A DNA stretch of 64,000 nucleotides. Source: Aspidiotus rigidus (taxonomy: Eukaryota > Arthropoda > Insecta > Hemiptera > Diaspididae). The notes below the pieces were generated by a model. That model had not been told where the DNA came from. It worked only from the letters and a program-made list of their open reading frames with translations, and did not search any database. The translations under genes were made by a program, and so were the position numbers. Shown in pieces: positions 43,649 to 56,200 of the stretch (its first letter is position 1; every line of letters starts with the position of its first letter). The stretch covers positions 1,736,001 through 1,800,000 of the forward strand of contig JAVHKY010000053.1 of assembly GCA_035079385.1 (NCBI GenBank), written 5' to 3'.

Positions 43649-45947
43649 AATTTTTTGTTATAGCGTCTTACCAAAAGCAGCCGAATTCGTCCATAGTTAT
43701 TAATGCACAACAGCAAGTGCGTGCGCAATGTATCTCGCCCACGCGCAGTCAACAATTTCAACCGCAAGATATCGAGAAATAATCCTTTTTTACGTCGATA
43801 TCAGAAAAATTTCACTGGTGCTTTACCCGTCCATAGTCAAAATAGAACTCCCAGAGATTTAAACTGTAAAAAGCTTTTGAAAAAATCTTTTCGAAAGGAA
43901 CTGCTTCTGAGACCCTCTATAGCTCGACAGCTGACTCTAGTAATACAGCTCGGTAATTTTTCAAAGACACTCTCCTCATATCTGTAGCTTGAAATTTTTC
44001 TATGCCTCTGATGTAGGTAGATCAAAGTACCCCTCCCGTCCCTGTTGACAATACAATCGATTGGAAACCATGCCGGTAGATAAACTGCCATAAGACAAAT
44101 TTGACTTTCTCATCGCACTTGCAGATTACCTACTTTCCTTCCAAAATGGAAAAAGAACAATACTTTTTTTTCTTTTCCTGAAATTGAGTGAACAAATTGG
44201 CCACTTACATACTTGTACGTTATAACAACGTGAGTTAATATTGAATGACATGTTTTTCCTTTTATTCGAGAACCGCCTGATCGTCTTCTGACCGTGCTGG
44301 TGAGGACAAATGCAAATCTATGATGATCACCCTAGTTATTATAATGGCTCTCGACCTAAGCACTTGCATTGTTGGTTGATATACAGGACGGTCAATTTAT
44401 AATTTGGATAAATAGAACTTACCTATATTTTGCGTTGACTTCCATAAAGGAAAATAGGTCGCAAGACATTAGGACTATCCTTAGAGTCCATTATGAACGA
44501 ACTGCAAGTCGGGTGCCCTTCTCATCACGACATACGAGTAAAATTAGGTAAATCAAAATGTCTACGACCCGTAAATCTTGTTCCAAAACATTTTCGCGAA
44601 ATTTCAATTCTTCGGGCACGACACTTTTTCACAGTATCACGGGTACATTTTTTGTAAAGCTTCCATACCAAAAATTAGGTGCCTATTCTCAATTTTTACA
44701 TCAGTCAAGTATTACAATTATTATCTGTTCAAATTTGAAATTCGATAAAATTTTCTAAAACTACGCAAAAGATAAGGAAAAATTATTAGCAAAATTAGAG
44801 AAAGAGACGACCTACAATTTCGTATAATTTGATCAATGAGCTTTTCATAAGTATGTCGTCAGAGCATCGTGTCACACAGCGTAATCAAGCGCTGTGATGT
44901 TTTGATTTCATGGAAAATATTATGAAAGTGGTTAAGTACCGTACCTAAATTTCTACTAAACAGAAACTTCCGAAGTAAGTATTTAAGAGGAATTCGAGCT
45001 ATTGAAATAACAACAAGTGCAATCGAACAATCCATTGCGCACGAGTGTCGTACGGTACCTACTACCAGTAACTTAATTCTCAAGAATGGTTTGTGTTGAA
45101 TATTCAGTTTTCAGTCACTCGAGGCTCGAATTGGGCTTCATATCTACCGCCATAAGAAGAATTTTTCAGGAAGTGAGATTTTAACGTGCATACTTTTGTG
45201 TTTCCGTAGATACGTTGATTCTACTTTGACCGATAGAGCTCAAGAGTAGAAATTTCTCCAAGTTTCTTACCACTCATACATAATTGGATAGTCAAATTCT
45301 AATAGGGAACCCACATTACAAGGGGGAGGGTAGCATCTGAAAATTTTTGTGGCCCATCCGCCCACCTTGTGGAAGGAACTTGAAAAACTGCAACTACTGA
45401 GCTGTATATGGAGGGGGACGTTCAAGGTATACCAAAATTCAAACAATTTTTATCACAGTAGTTGAAAATGAATTTTAAAAATATAAATTTGAATGTAAAA
45501 AACAATGGAAAAATATGAAAGAAATCAATTAGACTTCATGACAGGCAATTTAAAAAAAATTTTTGAAGCAGAAATTTAAAAGGAAAATTTACGTATACAA
45601 TTTTATAGAAGAAAATTAAGCCAAAATTAATCTAGCTATATGAATGAGATGATAACCGTGAGAAACTTGAATGAGGATGATAATATTATTCAAAAATTAA
45701 AAAAAAAAAAATTACAGAAAAATAGCCAATAATGATTTCATAACCGGCTAAGTAGCCTACATTAATGAAAAGCAAATATAATCCACAACATGAAATCAAA
45801 TAATGAATCAAATTATACATATCAAGTAGTTTTAACTTCGCAACTCTTATTCATTTCAATCTATTTTGTGTAGGAAATATCAAAATCAAAACCATTAGAT
45901 ATATAAAAAAAGGTATAGTCTACAAAATATTTCTTAAATAAGAGCAT
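43649..45947. other. Intergenic DNA between STE24 and the Kelch gene
   Basis: I found no coding exon here. The missing first STE24 exon could lie in 41895-45947, but no segment with a starting Met, a hydrophobic helix and a donor in the right phase was recognised. Confidence 0.5.
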
Positions 45948-47660
45948 TTAAGGCATAGCTGGCAAGAAGATAGGTTTCAAATGAAAATAGGCGCTCTGAA
46001 CTGTGGAAATAAGTTCACCATCCCCAGCATTGAAGACCATGATTCCACCATCAGCCAGGCTGTTGTAAATAAACCATATTTCTTCCCTCACAGTAATAGC
46101 GTAGCCTAATTTATCAGTTTGTACTGAGTTAGGTTTGTAGAACTGCCATTTGTTATTCCGAATATCAAATACACTCAGATTTCCTCCTTTTGGAGGAAAC
46201 AAATATATAGAGTTATTCAAATAACAGACACGTTTGCTGTATGAAAGATGATTGATTTGAAGCTTTTTAGGTGATACCCAAAGTTGGGACCATCTTCCAC
46301 AACGGCTGTCGTACATTTCTATAATATTTCTTGGTGTGTCTGGAGTTTCATTTTGTGGGATTCCACCCACCATAAATAAATCAGTCCCATTACTTGCAAC
46401 ACCAGCTTCTCTTCGAAGATATTTTGGTGGAGGTACTTTCAGCCAACGATTCAAAACTGGCTCAAAAGCAGCAATTTGATGCTCTTCAGAAGATTGCCCA
46501 CACAAATATACTTTTGAATTACACGTTATCAGACATTCTGGACAAATATTTTGGGGTGCAGTAAGCTCAATCCATCCATCAATCCATCCTTCCTCAGATT
46601 TCCTGATGCAATAAAAAGTCACATCATTATTTATATCATTCATTCTAACAGAAATGTAGAATACATTTTTTGAGACACAACCTTCATAATCAACAGAAAA
46701 TTTATCAGTGATTGGAAGTTGAAGCGAGTCAAAAACTAACGATTTGTCCTCCTTAAATGTAACAATCCTCATCACAGGAGAATTCACGTTTGGTTGCAGA
46801 AAAAATAAAGAATCTAGATTCATCTGTTTGTATTGTTCTCTAGGATCATTATATTGGTTCACTATTTCAAGAGCTACATTCAACGCTATATTTATATCAG
46901 CGTGAGTTTGAAGATGACATTCTAGAACTGAAAGGAATTTTAACGATTGATCCGAAGGAGTGTGAGAAGGTTTCAATATAGAGCAAACTTCCCGGATATA
47001 TTGTTTACGATGTTCTAGATCGTGACAAATCCAGCCCCGAGCAAAATCTAACAGAAGTTCTTGGCTTGAAACATATAATTCGGGATCGGAAAACAAATCT
47101 TTAAAAACTTCCAGCGATATGGCAAACATTTGCGAATGTAGCTCGGAGAAATTTCTTAAAACACATTTTTTAATGAATTCATACAAAGATGACAGCTCCA
47201 GTTGTAATTGACGCATCATTATCAATTCGCATATATCAAGATGTTCAATGTTTTTGCAAATATAATCCTTACAGTGATCAATAAAATATGACATCTGAAG
47301 GTAGGAACTGGCAATGACAACTGCTTTTAGGTTATTTACATCAATTTTCAAAACTCCGTTGTACAAAGCCTCATGTAATACTGAGAAAGCGCACTCACTT
47401 ACATACTCCAATGGTAATGAGAAAATGCTCTGCTCTGTTCTGAGACCATCATTTCTGAACAGCGCCGCAAAATATTCTGAATTGGAGGCCAGCATGAAAC
47501 GGTGGCAAGGAAACACTCTTTTTCCAGTTTGAACTTGTATTATATCAAAATGGTCGTTTTTTCTTTTCAAGTCTTTGAGTAGTTTTTTTCTTAGGTGATC
47601 AAAATAGTTCCATTGTCTCAATTTTTCATCAGGTGAGATTTCTGTCTCACTATCAGACAT
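45948..47660 (-). CDS. BTB-BACK-Kelch protein, single exon
   Basis: About 570 residues from the chosen start MSDSETEISPDEKL (ATG at 47660-47658). An in-frame Met lies 25 codons upstream, but that extension lacks the acidic, well-behaved start and contains a splice-acceptor-like cccctcag. BTB domain about 40-130 (FDIIQVQTGKRVFPCHRFMLASNSEYFAALFR), BACK about 135-240, then degenerate Kelch repeats about 320-560 (for example LFMVGGIPQNETPDTPRNIIEMYD and IYLFPPKGGNLSVFDIRNNKW). Such proteins usually serve as substrate adaptors for Cullin-3 ubiquitin ligases. The Kelch GG pairs are mostly lost, so the propeller assignment rests on repeat spacing and the hydrophobic/Trp pattern. No introns are seen within the coding region. 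Confidence 0.85.
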   Translation of the reverse strand: MSDSETEISPDEKLRQWNYFDHLRKKLLKDLKRKNDHFDIIQVQTGKRVFPCHRFMLASNSEYFAALFRNDGLRTEQSIFSLPLEYVSECAFSVLHEALYNGVLKIDVNNLKAVVIASSYLQMSYFIDHCKDYICKNIEHLDICELIMMRQLQLELSSLYEFIKKCVLRNFSELHSQMFAISLEVFKDLFSDPELYVSSQELLLDFARGWICHDLEHRKQYIREVCSILKPSHTPSDQSLKFLSVLECHLQTHADINIALNVALEIVNQYNDPREQYKQMNLDSLFFLQPNVNSPVMRIVTFKEDKSLVFDSLQLPITDKFSVDYEGCVSKNVFYISVRMNDINNDVTFYCIRKSEEGWIDGWIELTAPQNICPECLITCNSKVYLCGQSSEEHQIAAFEPVLNRWLKVPPPKYLRREAGVASNGTDLFMVGGIPQNETPDTPRNIIEMYDSRCGRWSQLWVSPKKLQINHLSYSKRVCYLNNSIYLFPPKGGNLSVFDIRNNKWQFYKPNSVQTDKLGYAITVREEIWFIYNSLADGGIMVFNAGDGELISTVQSAYFHLKPIFLPAMP

Positions 47661-47984
47661 ATTTGATTCAGCAATACAGTACCTACTAATAACACTGAGG
47701 GGGGAAAAAATGTACTGGTAGCTTTTTTTCACCAAAGGTCAATTGGATACTCAATTAAGACTATGCTTGACTTAAATTAAAATTAATACAAATTTCTTAC
47801 CAAAGTAGTTTTGAGCAATTTCTCTGGTACAAGGCGAGGGCAAGTGGTAACTAATATTAATGATGATAGGTTACAACAAATGGTTTACCCAACAAATGAC
47901 CAGCTAGCTATCGGATTATCAGAAAATTATCACAACTACTGTAGGCTACTTTGTTTGTACATAGTACACACTGTCTTCTTCAAC

Positions 47985-48306
47985 ATAGGTAAGGAACTAT
48001 ATAAGATAGGTATGCGCAAGTGATAAGAAGAGGACCGTCGCCATGTTGATAAAGACAGAGGAGGATCAGTTTTAGCTGGAGGTTTAAGTTAGTTTCAGGT
48101 GAGCCGTGAGGAAAATTTGAATATCAAACAAAAAATTGGGGAATTATCTCATTTATTTTTTGTAGTTTGAATTCTTGTATTCTGTGTTTGATGTTTCAAA
48201 TTTTCTTAGGATACTACTCAATTGCTCCTCCTTCAACTTTATCAACATGGTCACAATCCTATTCTTATCACTTGCGCATACCTATCTTCTATAGTTCCTT
48301 AACATA
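47985..48306. mobile_element. Palindromic MITE upstream of the Kelch gene
   Basis: aagataggtatgcgcaagtg at about 48002 and its complement near 48288 lie in arms of roughly 90 bp (also catgttgataaag). The centre is AT-rich. Confidence 0.8.
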
Positions 48307-48346
48307 GGGAATACAGATTATACAAGAATTGGAAGGAGTGTAATTT

Positions 48347-48714
48347 GGATGTTAACCCAAGTTGCGTAAGTTGGTAGCCGTGCTCGAACATGTGGGGGAT
48401 AATTTTAACGTACCATGCTTCATATATGATGGGGAATTTGAAATTTTCAAATACGATTTAAATTATTACAATTTGTAATATCAAAAAATTATATCCTATA
48501 AATCGTTTAAACACTTCAAGAGAATCGATAACTGGATAACTGGAAGAAGTAATTCTAATAGTGAAGACGTGAAGTATTGAGTCATCTACGACTAATTGAA
48601 AATCTCAGTTCTTATAGCCAAATACATTGAACGTAAAATCGTCACCCAGAAATTGAAGCGAGTGTGGCGAGAGAGGAAGGAGATTCTAGCGCTACCAAAC
48701 ATAGGTTAACATCC
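48347..48714. mobile_element. Tc1/mariner-type MITE, copy 1
   Basis: The ends ggatgttaaccc and ggttaacatcc bound a ~368-bp element nearly identical to 56158-56514, including ttggtagccgtgctcgaac and gcgagagaggaagg. Confidence 0.8.
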
Positions 48715-49996
48715 CAATAACCTCCTTGTAATAACTCTTTTTATTCTAACACCTTATTTTCATTGTTGATAAAGCGTTGTAGAATGTGTTCCTGTCAACT
48801 AGGGGAGGGGGAGATAACCCAGGTGCTTCTGGGTGTTTTTTGGAATAATCAATTTGTCTCGAGAACGGTAAATTTTGTGAGAAATTGAAGAGAACTAAAT
48901 TATTTTTCTTGTAATTTTGTATGATTGCATCTGACAAGGAGCTGGGTCTCTTTGAAATTTGAATGGGAATCAGCTGAAAAGAAGACTTTCATCTTTTCTT
49001 TCCAAAATTTCCATTTTTCCATCAATCGGGGCTAAAATATTTGTTTCATCAGAATCCCCACCAAATTACAGAGTTTACAACCTAATATCTTTTGCTTGTA
49101 TTTCTTTTGTGAGATGAGATGAGATTGTGGCATTGTCTTTCAAATTTTGAAAGATTTTGAATACTTGGACAGTGTGCACAACCGTAACCTGACAAACCAA
49201 TCAGCGTGTTGCTTAGAGAAAAATGTATTCTTATTGGTCGAGATATGATTAATAGTGTATGATGAGAGAAATCTGTTTTTATTGAAAAAAAAATTAATTT
49301 CCTAAATTTCCATAAATTTCCATTATTTCTTTCCGGAAAGAAATCTAATTGGAAAAAAAAAAAATTTCTTTCCAAGGCACATCCCTACACTTTATACACA
49401 TATTTCTGGAGAGTGACATTGCCTTAGAAATTATGATTATTATGACCCTCACCTCCGCTTTACAGCTCAGGTGTCCGGATCAAGGCCCGAGGGTGCAACG
49501 CGGCAGCTTTCCTTTTTGCTGATTTGCAGAATGCAGACTTGCAGTTGCACGCTTTTCTCATCTGTGACACGTTGCCGGGCGAGTGACAAGCAAACAGTTC
49601 GAAGAAAAGTATCTCTCATAACCGAACAATAGATATTATTCTACGAATCGTTGGCTTGTCGCTTGGCCGACTTCAACCTTAGACTTTTACACACGTCGTC
49701 ACGTGGGTTCATAAGAGCGATAAGAGAAGATTAGTGAAGGAAGGAAGGACGCTCGTATTTTGTACTTTTGTAGACCCGCCTGCTGATAACACGATTCTGT
49801 AAAAATAATGATGAAGTAGCAGAATCGGGCACGAATTAACCATCATTTTCGTGTTTAGGACAAGATGAAGAATTGGTAGAATATGCTTTCTCATCGTATA
49901 CCTACTCTGCCATCCTTTTTTGCCGCATCTCCCATCATTTAGATCATGAAATTTATGAAATTTATCACCGTTCGAAAGAGTTGAATCAATTTTAAG
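48715..49996. other. Intergenic DNA and probable CCZ1 promoter side
   Basis: No gene is recognised. The region up to 49440 is AT-rich; 49440-49700 is more balanced and sits directly upstream of CCZ1. The minus-strand open frame 50122-49709 overlaps CCZ1 exon 1 and looks accidental. Confidence 0.5.
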
Positions 49997-52900
49997 ATGG
50001 AGGAAAAAGTCGACATCAGCATCAAGAGTTTTTATATTTTTAATCCTACGTTTGGAACCAAAGAAGGCGAGGTAGATCTCATTATTTTCGTATAAAATCA
50101 AACTCAGCGCCAATACTACCATTACGAATTATGCATATTATGACACTATAATATAAAATTTTGATTTTAGGAAGAGAAGAAAATCTTCTACTACTATCCC
50201 CCGAAAACAGATATCATAACACAAATAAAAACTGTCGGTTTAAGCGAAGCCATCATCAAATTTACACAGTAATGTATTTTCATGTAGTCAATAACGAGAA
50301 AAATAAAATGTGGTTTTTGACTATTAATCTTATTACAGAACTTTCGTTAGCCAAGAAGAGTGCAAATCTGTGCATACTCTGAAAACTAGACAATATTTTC
50401 ATCATGCAGAATCTGATTACTGGATCGTTATGGTGAGTATCATATAGATACTTCGAGATCGTCAACTATTTACTCCTACGTAACTTGGCATTTGTTCTGT
50501 ATAGACTGTTAATGTACCCTACACGAAGTATAAAGATGGCATAAAAGACGTGGATTACCATTCTCATAATATTCACGACGAAATTTACTTATCAGTGTTG
50601 AAACAGTCATATGATATGTATAAATTATTTGTCGGATCGTTTGAATCGTTAATTGGCGAGGATCAGACTGATACTTCTACTTTGAAACTGAAACTGCATC
50701 AGTTCTTCAATAGAGTGAGTACGCCCTAGAAGTTGAATACCTTTCTCTTAGTAACATTGTCAAGTATAGTTTTTTTCTTTCTCTTAGTACATACATTACA
50801 TGAATGTAGCAGCTTGTGATATTATCGACGTCTTCGAAGGAATGCAATTTTTACCTTTAGATAGGAAATCTTACCTGCACGCTCAAAGTTTTATGAACCA
50901 GTTCCAATGTGAATTTCATAATCAAGTGCAATATTCTCTTTTACTCGTGAAAAAAAACCTTGTGTGGTACGCAGAGATCCGTGATTATTGTAGCTGATGA
51001 TCATGAGAAAAACCATTTTCAAACGACATCGCCTCGTTTCGAATTTTATAGGAGCAACATTGAATGGTCGGAATTGCGAGTAATCTATCGATACCTCACT
51101 ACAAATTTATTATCTTCGCATTTCCTCGAGGAGTTGGGTAAAGAGAGTGGCAACTTTGGCGAACGCACCCCAACGGAGATAAACGTTGGAACTGATGCAA
51201 ACGTAGGGAAGTAAGTTGAATTTTTAATTTCTTAATATTAAATTTTATCTAGAAAGGAGATATTCTTAACTAGGTACGCTATCCATACAGGTTCATTACG
51301 TGTCCAGCATTTTATTTGAATAACAGTGCGACGATGACCAAAGTTCCTAAATTACTCATGAAAAATGGTGATAGTATTTCATTCTATCAGTTACTTGTGT
51401 ACAACGCTATGTCGTCTTTCATGTGCATATTCATTCCAGGTAAGAACATTTTCACCTTGATGACAGTTCGTAAAGAAGGGTGGAAGGAAGAGAAGAGTGT
51501 TAACGCGAATCTGTTGAAATTTTGAGTATTAGAAAAGCATATTTTAGGGAATGATTCTTTCGGTGAAGATAGAATGCGGATTTTTCTTTGTCTAAAGCGG
51601 TTGCTTACCCAATTAAGCGAAATGAAGGTGCGAATCCAGAAGTCGTGATGGAAATGACGATACGGTAACTTTTGTTAGAGAAAGTATTTCACTCTACTGA
51701 GGCTATCAGGATTTGACGGAACTTGATCGACGATTTGAGTTAGTAAAAGAGGTAAATCTTATTTTTTCTTAAGGTTGAATAATGAGAACGACCGCTTGAA
51801 AGAAAGAAAATGAGCTTTTCAGTCGTATTGACCGAGCAAATTCTCGTGTACAGGCGTCCCTCGAAAGTTCTCCGTTGCTCCATCAACGTTGTAAAACTTT
51901 TCTTTTCTTAATGAAGTTGTATTATTATTAAAATACGTTTTTTTGGATTTAGAAAGTATAGAAATAACCATTGAACTGTTACGAGCGATTGAAACGTTCT
52001 TAAGAATGAAAATGACAGCTCTAGCATCCGAGCTAGCGTTACATAAAGAAAAGAAGCGTTCGCTGAAATCACCCGTATCAAACAGCGGTACTTCGTCCTG
52101 TCACATATATTTTAATCGATTAAATTTGGCCCAAAAGAATACTTTACGAGATAACAGAAGCTTCCTGCCGGCTGAAGTGCTTTCCGTTTTGAATGACATT
52201 TATTTCGACAAGAAACGGTGAGTACGATGGCTTTCTACAAATTCAGGCCGAAATAACTCAACTTTCTGATCGTCTGCGAATTGTTTTTGAAAACTTTCGT
52301 ACTCATGTCTAGGTATAAGAGTGAAAATTCGCTAACAAGAACTTTGACCGTTTTTTTTTCAATTATTATTTTACCGCCCCAGTGTAGTTTTCTCATTTTT
52401 ACTGTAGCCGTCTCTTCTTCTGATAAGTTCTTCTCGCTGAAATAATTATTATAGAAGGCATGAATATTATGAACTATTGGATTCTTGGATTATTGAAAGT
52501 TGAAGTTGTTGGTTCTGTCTAGAAAATTACTGTTTAGAACAAGTGAACTCCTTGTACACGAATCCGTTCCTTTAAGTTACGGCTATCCATACTAAACAAT
52601 AAAGAGGAATACTCCGACGTGGAGTAAAAAAAATGCAAACCGCAGAAAAAATGAAAATACGACGAGCGCTTTCGGTTAAACAACCATCTTCGAGCCTGAA
52701 ATAGAGTATTCCTCTTTATTGTTTATTTTGAACTCCTTGTACTTCATCAATTTTGTTTTTATTTTATAGAAACAGTACTACCGGGGAGACGGTTGTCAAA
52801 ACTTATGACGATTATTGGGTAATCGGACAATTCTGTAATGGAAGAGAATTTTTCGTCATTACTCAGCAGAAGAATTCAACGTTGATCGAAGTTAGCGGTA

Positions 52901-53036
52901 AGTACGAGTATGACAATAAGCGAGGATGGAAATTTATTTCTATGCTAACGAGTGTCTTTCGATTTCGTGTGTTCGAACAGACGAAATGAAGAAAATTTGT
53001 GAAAAACAATTGAAAAGTATTTTTTTCAACGTTTGA
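49997..53036 (+). CDS. CCZ1: CCZ1, vacuolar fusion protein / Rab7 exchange factor subunit, ten exons
   Basis: Exons 49997-50071, 50171-50268, 50339-50432, 50505-50714, 50788-50966, 51052-51210, 51291-51439, 51953-52217, 52770-52897 and 52981-53036 join in phase with GT-AG sites to give 470 residues, close to the ~480 of the human protein. CCZ1 pairs with MON1 as the guanine-nucleotide exchange factor that loads Rab7 on late endosomes. Seen: SFYIFNPTFGTKEGE, KKIFYYYPP, VGLSEAIIKFTQTF, VHTLKTRQYFHHAESDYWIVM, NVPYTKYKDG, the longin-like N-terminal fold pattern, HIYFNRLNLAQKNTL and the C-terminal DDYWVIGQFCNGREFFVITQQKN...EVS-DEMKKICEKQ. ATG at 49997 matches the family start. AATAAA follows at 53122. 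It is convergent with the MARCH gene. Confidence 0.95.
52592..52726. mobile_element. Short MITE in CCZ1 intron 8
   Basis: aacaataaagaggaatactc and its complement gagtattcctctttattgtt bound about 135 bp and have TA at the edges. Confidence 0.75.
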
Positions 53037-53112
53037 AGCATTCGTTCCACTTGATTCGTGTTACTTAGGTCAATTCGTAAACCATATAATTTGTATTCAT
53101 TTTTTAAAATTT

Positions 53113-53127
53113 TTTTATTTCAATAAA
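53113..53127. terminator. Overlapping convergent poly(A) signals
   Basis: Within tttatttcaataaa the minus strand reads AATAAA (53113-53118) for the MARCH gene and the plus strand reads AATAAA (53122-53127) for CCZ1. The 3' ends of the two transcripts therefore probably overlap by a few tens of bases. Confidence 0.6.
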
Positions 53128-53223
53128 ATTGTTGATAAATTACGATAATTTGAATTTCACGTTGTCTTCTTCGAAGATTCCTCTTATCATCGTAATTTTC
53201 TCACCTCGTGGTGTCCTCCTCGT

Positions 53224-56200
53224 CTAAGTAGATTTCTTGGAATCCAAGATTAATGTCAGATTACCGTGGCGTCGTACCCAGTTCGTCCATTTGCGGTGGT
53301 AATGAGCCGAACGTAATGCCAACCAGCAAGAATAACTGCCGACGATGGCCAAATTCACGCAACCTAACATGAATATCACCCATAATTTTTGTTTCATCTG
53401 TATCATAGAAGAAAAAATTTGTAAACTGGAGAAATGGCGACGAGAAAGAAGCTACTGGTAGTCACTGGAAATACTTGCCTCGAAATGATTCATGGAAATT
53501 AAGTTGGAGAGGGTGACACGCGGTGCTTCGGAATACACGGAGAGGAAACCGTAACAACAAATGAAAACTATTGGTAAAAAAGTGACGGATAAAACAGTGT
53601 CCACGATCAAATCTTGCGTGTCGTCTATGCTATCTTCATCGGTCAACCATTTTCGGATCGAATCTAATTTTGAATACCTGAAACATTTTAATTCGTCGTT
53701 TTCTCATTTGGAACTTGGCTTCTCCTAATTTATTAAGTTTCATCGAAGGCAGGACAAAAAAAAAAGTTCACGCAATTGTACAAAAATATTGTCTTCCTAA
53801 AAGTATTTCTAGCATAACCGAGGCAATAGAATATACTTTAAAGATGAAAGCTTTTTCACGATATTGCTAATCGCGCACTAAATCATTTTATCGCAAATCG
53901 ATGAAAAAAAAAGTGATAAGATTGAAAAACTTCAGTTTTCTGGATCTTATTCTCTAGTCATAATGGTAGAAATATTGTAACATTAATCAAATTAATTGTT
54001 ACTTATTTGATTTGTATTCCACGTACTAGAAATTATGGACAGCGGGGTCAGATGGGGAAACATCTTTGATGCAGCGGTCCACAATGATGAAAATGCAGTT
54101 AGATATTTTATTGAGATGGAAGGAGTGCCGACAACGGATACAAACTCCAAGGAGCAAACAATAGCGCACATCGCCGCCATAAATGGTAACCTGCCTATTT
54201 TGGAATATATATTAGATCGAGATCCTTCCCTTCTGGAGATGCTCGATGAAAATAAGAACAGTCCCCTTTTCCTCTTAATCGAACGAGGCTTCATCGACGC
54301 TGTCAAATTTCTCGTCGAATTCCATAATGTTGATATACTTGAAGGAAATATGTTTCGTTTCGGCAATAATGCAGTTCATATCGCCGCCCAAGCTGGTCAC
54401 ATTGATATCCTAAGATATTTTATCGAGGAGTATAATGTCGACGTGGATGTAAAGAATGATTTGTTGGAAACGCCTATATTCTATGCAGCCGAAGAGCAGC
54501 ACCTCGAGGTCGTACAATATCTAGTAGAAGAACACGACGCTAATGTGACTCTAACTGATTGGAATGGTGATAATATTTTGTATACCTCGGCTAAAGTAGG
54601 AGATTTAGGAGTGCCTAAGTATTTATTGGATGAAAAGAAAACGTACTTTGATATCAACGGTCGCGATGTAGCTGGAGATACTATCGTTTGTCGAGCGAGC
54701 CGATTCGATCAGGTGGAATTTATAAGATATTTTGTCAACGAAAAACAAGCGGATGTGAATATCGCTGACAACTTTAACCGGACTCCGCTATATCATGCCG
54801 CTTCTTTGGGCAACTTTGAAACTGTTAAATGTCTGGTAGAGTGCGGAGCCGACCCTGAGATTTGTGATGCTCTTGATGTCCCACCTGATAAAACGACCGT
54901 TATCGATCGCATTATCAAATATTTGAGGAACGCGATCAAAGAGAAACAGAATTTGTCAAAGAAAACATTGAAAGACGAGAAAGAAGCGTCGAGAATAAAG
55001 TTGAAAGAAGAAACAGAATTGAAGAAAAAAGAGGAAAAAACGATAAAAAATGCTTTGAAAGAAGAGGAGGATAAAAAGAAGATTGCTGCTAAAGAAGAGA
55101 AAAAACGGTTGAAAATGAAACTGAAAGAAGAGAAGGAGTTGTTGAAAAATGCAACGAAAAAACGTGCATTGTCGACAAAGAAAAAGTCAAGTAAGACCAA
55201 ATCGTTGGAAGAGTCTATTGCAACGTCGATAGAAATGAGATCAACGATGTGGATGGAGAACAGTTCAACGGAACTTTCCAAGAGCTCCGAGAGGACGCCG
55301 CAAATTTCATCTGATGAATTTTCAACGATACCCAATCCATCACTTCAGTCAAAAATGTATTCCACAGCAGAAATCTTGTCAACGTTATCTCTAGAATCGA
55401 TAACAAGTCCTTTAAAGGAACCTCCCTCAACAGGGAATAGGCCTACATCTCCAGAATCAATGATTATTTCGTCAACAGATTTTGAGGGCAATTCATCGAC
55501 CGGGTTGAGTGTTAAGGTGCCAAAAGAAGAGCGTCGCCGTCGAAGCTTAGCTAAGTCGTCATCCAAGTATTCTTATTTCTTGGAAATGTACTCGGCAAGA
55601 AATTATTCATCATCATCATTTTTCATAAACAATGACAATTCCCTAACACAAGTTTTCAGTAACTCGTGGCATCTCAATAGTTTTCTCTTTCTTACCGACG
55701 TGTGTTTCAGATACTTGAAAATTTTCAATAAAAAAAAACATCAAAATTCGAGCACAAGTTCTGCATCGAAGAGGAATAATTCCATAATCTTGAATTGGGC
55801 CCGTAGTTTTTGGAGCTCTATGTAAAGTACCGGTATCTGAAAGCTCTCTATAGAAGATAATAAAATATACTCGACTCTTCATTCTTTTTTGTGCTGACTC
55901 TTTTCCATTCTATTTCATCGTATAGTCGGTAATATAGAAACTGTGTTGTGACTTTGAAATAGTTGTTTCATACCTAGTTCAATGAAAATTAAAATGCAAC
56001 GAACAAACTATTAATGTTAATTTTCGTTTCTTTCTAATTGAGGTTTCTTCCATTCAAAACGGGTGTCATCCGTATGGCCGTCTCTAGTATCAGGCCGGAA
56101 TATTAAAGCTGGCAACGTCGCGATGATAAAAAATAATAATACGGGCCGAGTTTTATTGGGATGTTAACCCAAGTTGCGTAAGTTGGTAGCCGTGCTCGAA

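Noticed and set aside
44859..45083. Candidate first exon of STE24
   Set aside because: No similarity to the family N terminus and no donor in the right phase.
49709..50122. 137-residue minus-strand frame
   Set aside because: It overlaps CCZ1 exon 1 on the opposite strand and lacks domains.
51550..51651. Possible CCZ1 exon starting GNDSFGEDRMRIFLCLKR
   Set aside because: It has an acceptor and is open, but exon 7 (phase 1) joins directly and correctly to 51953, and the homology continues there without a gap.
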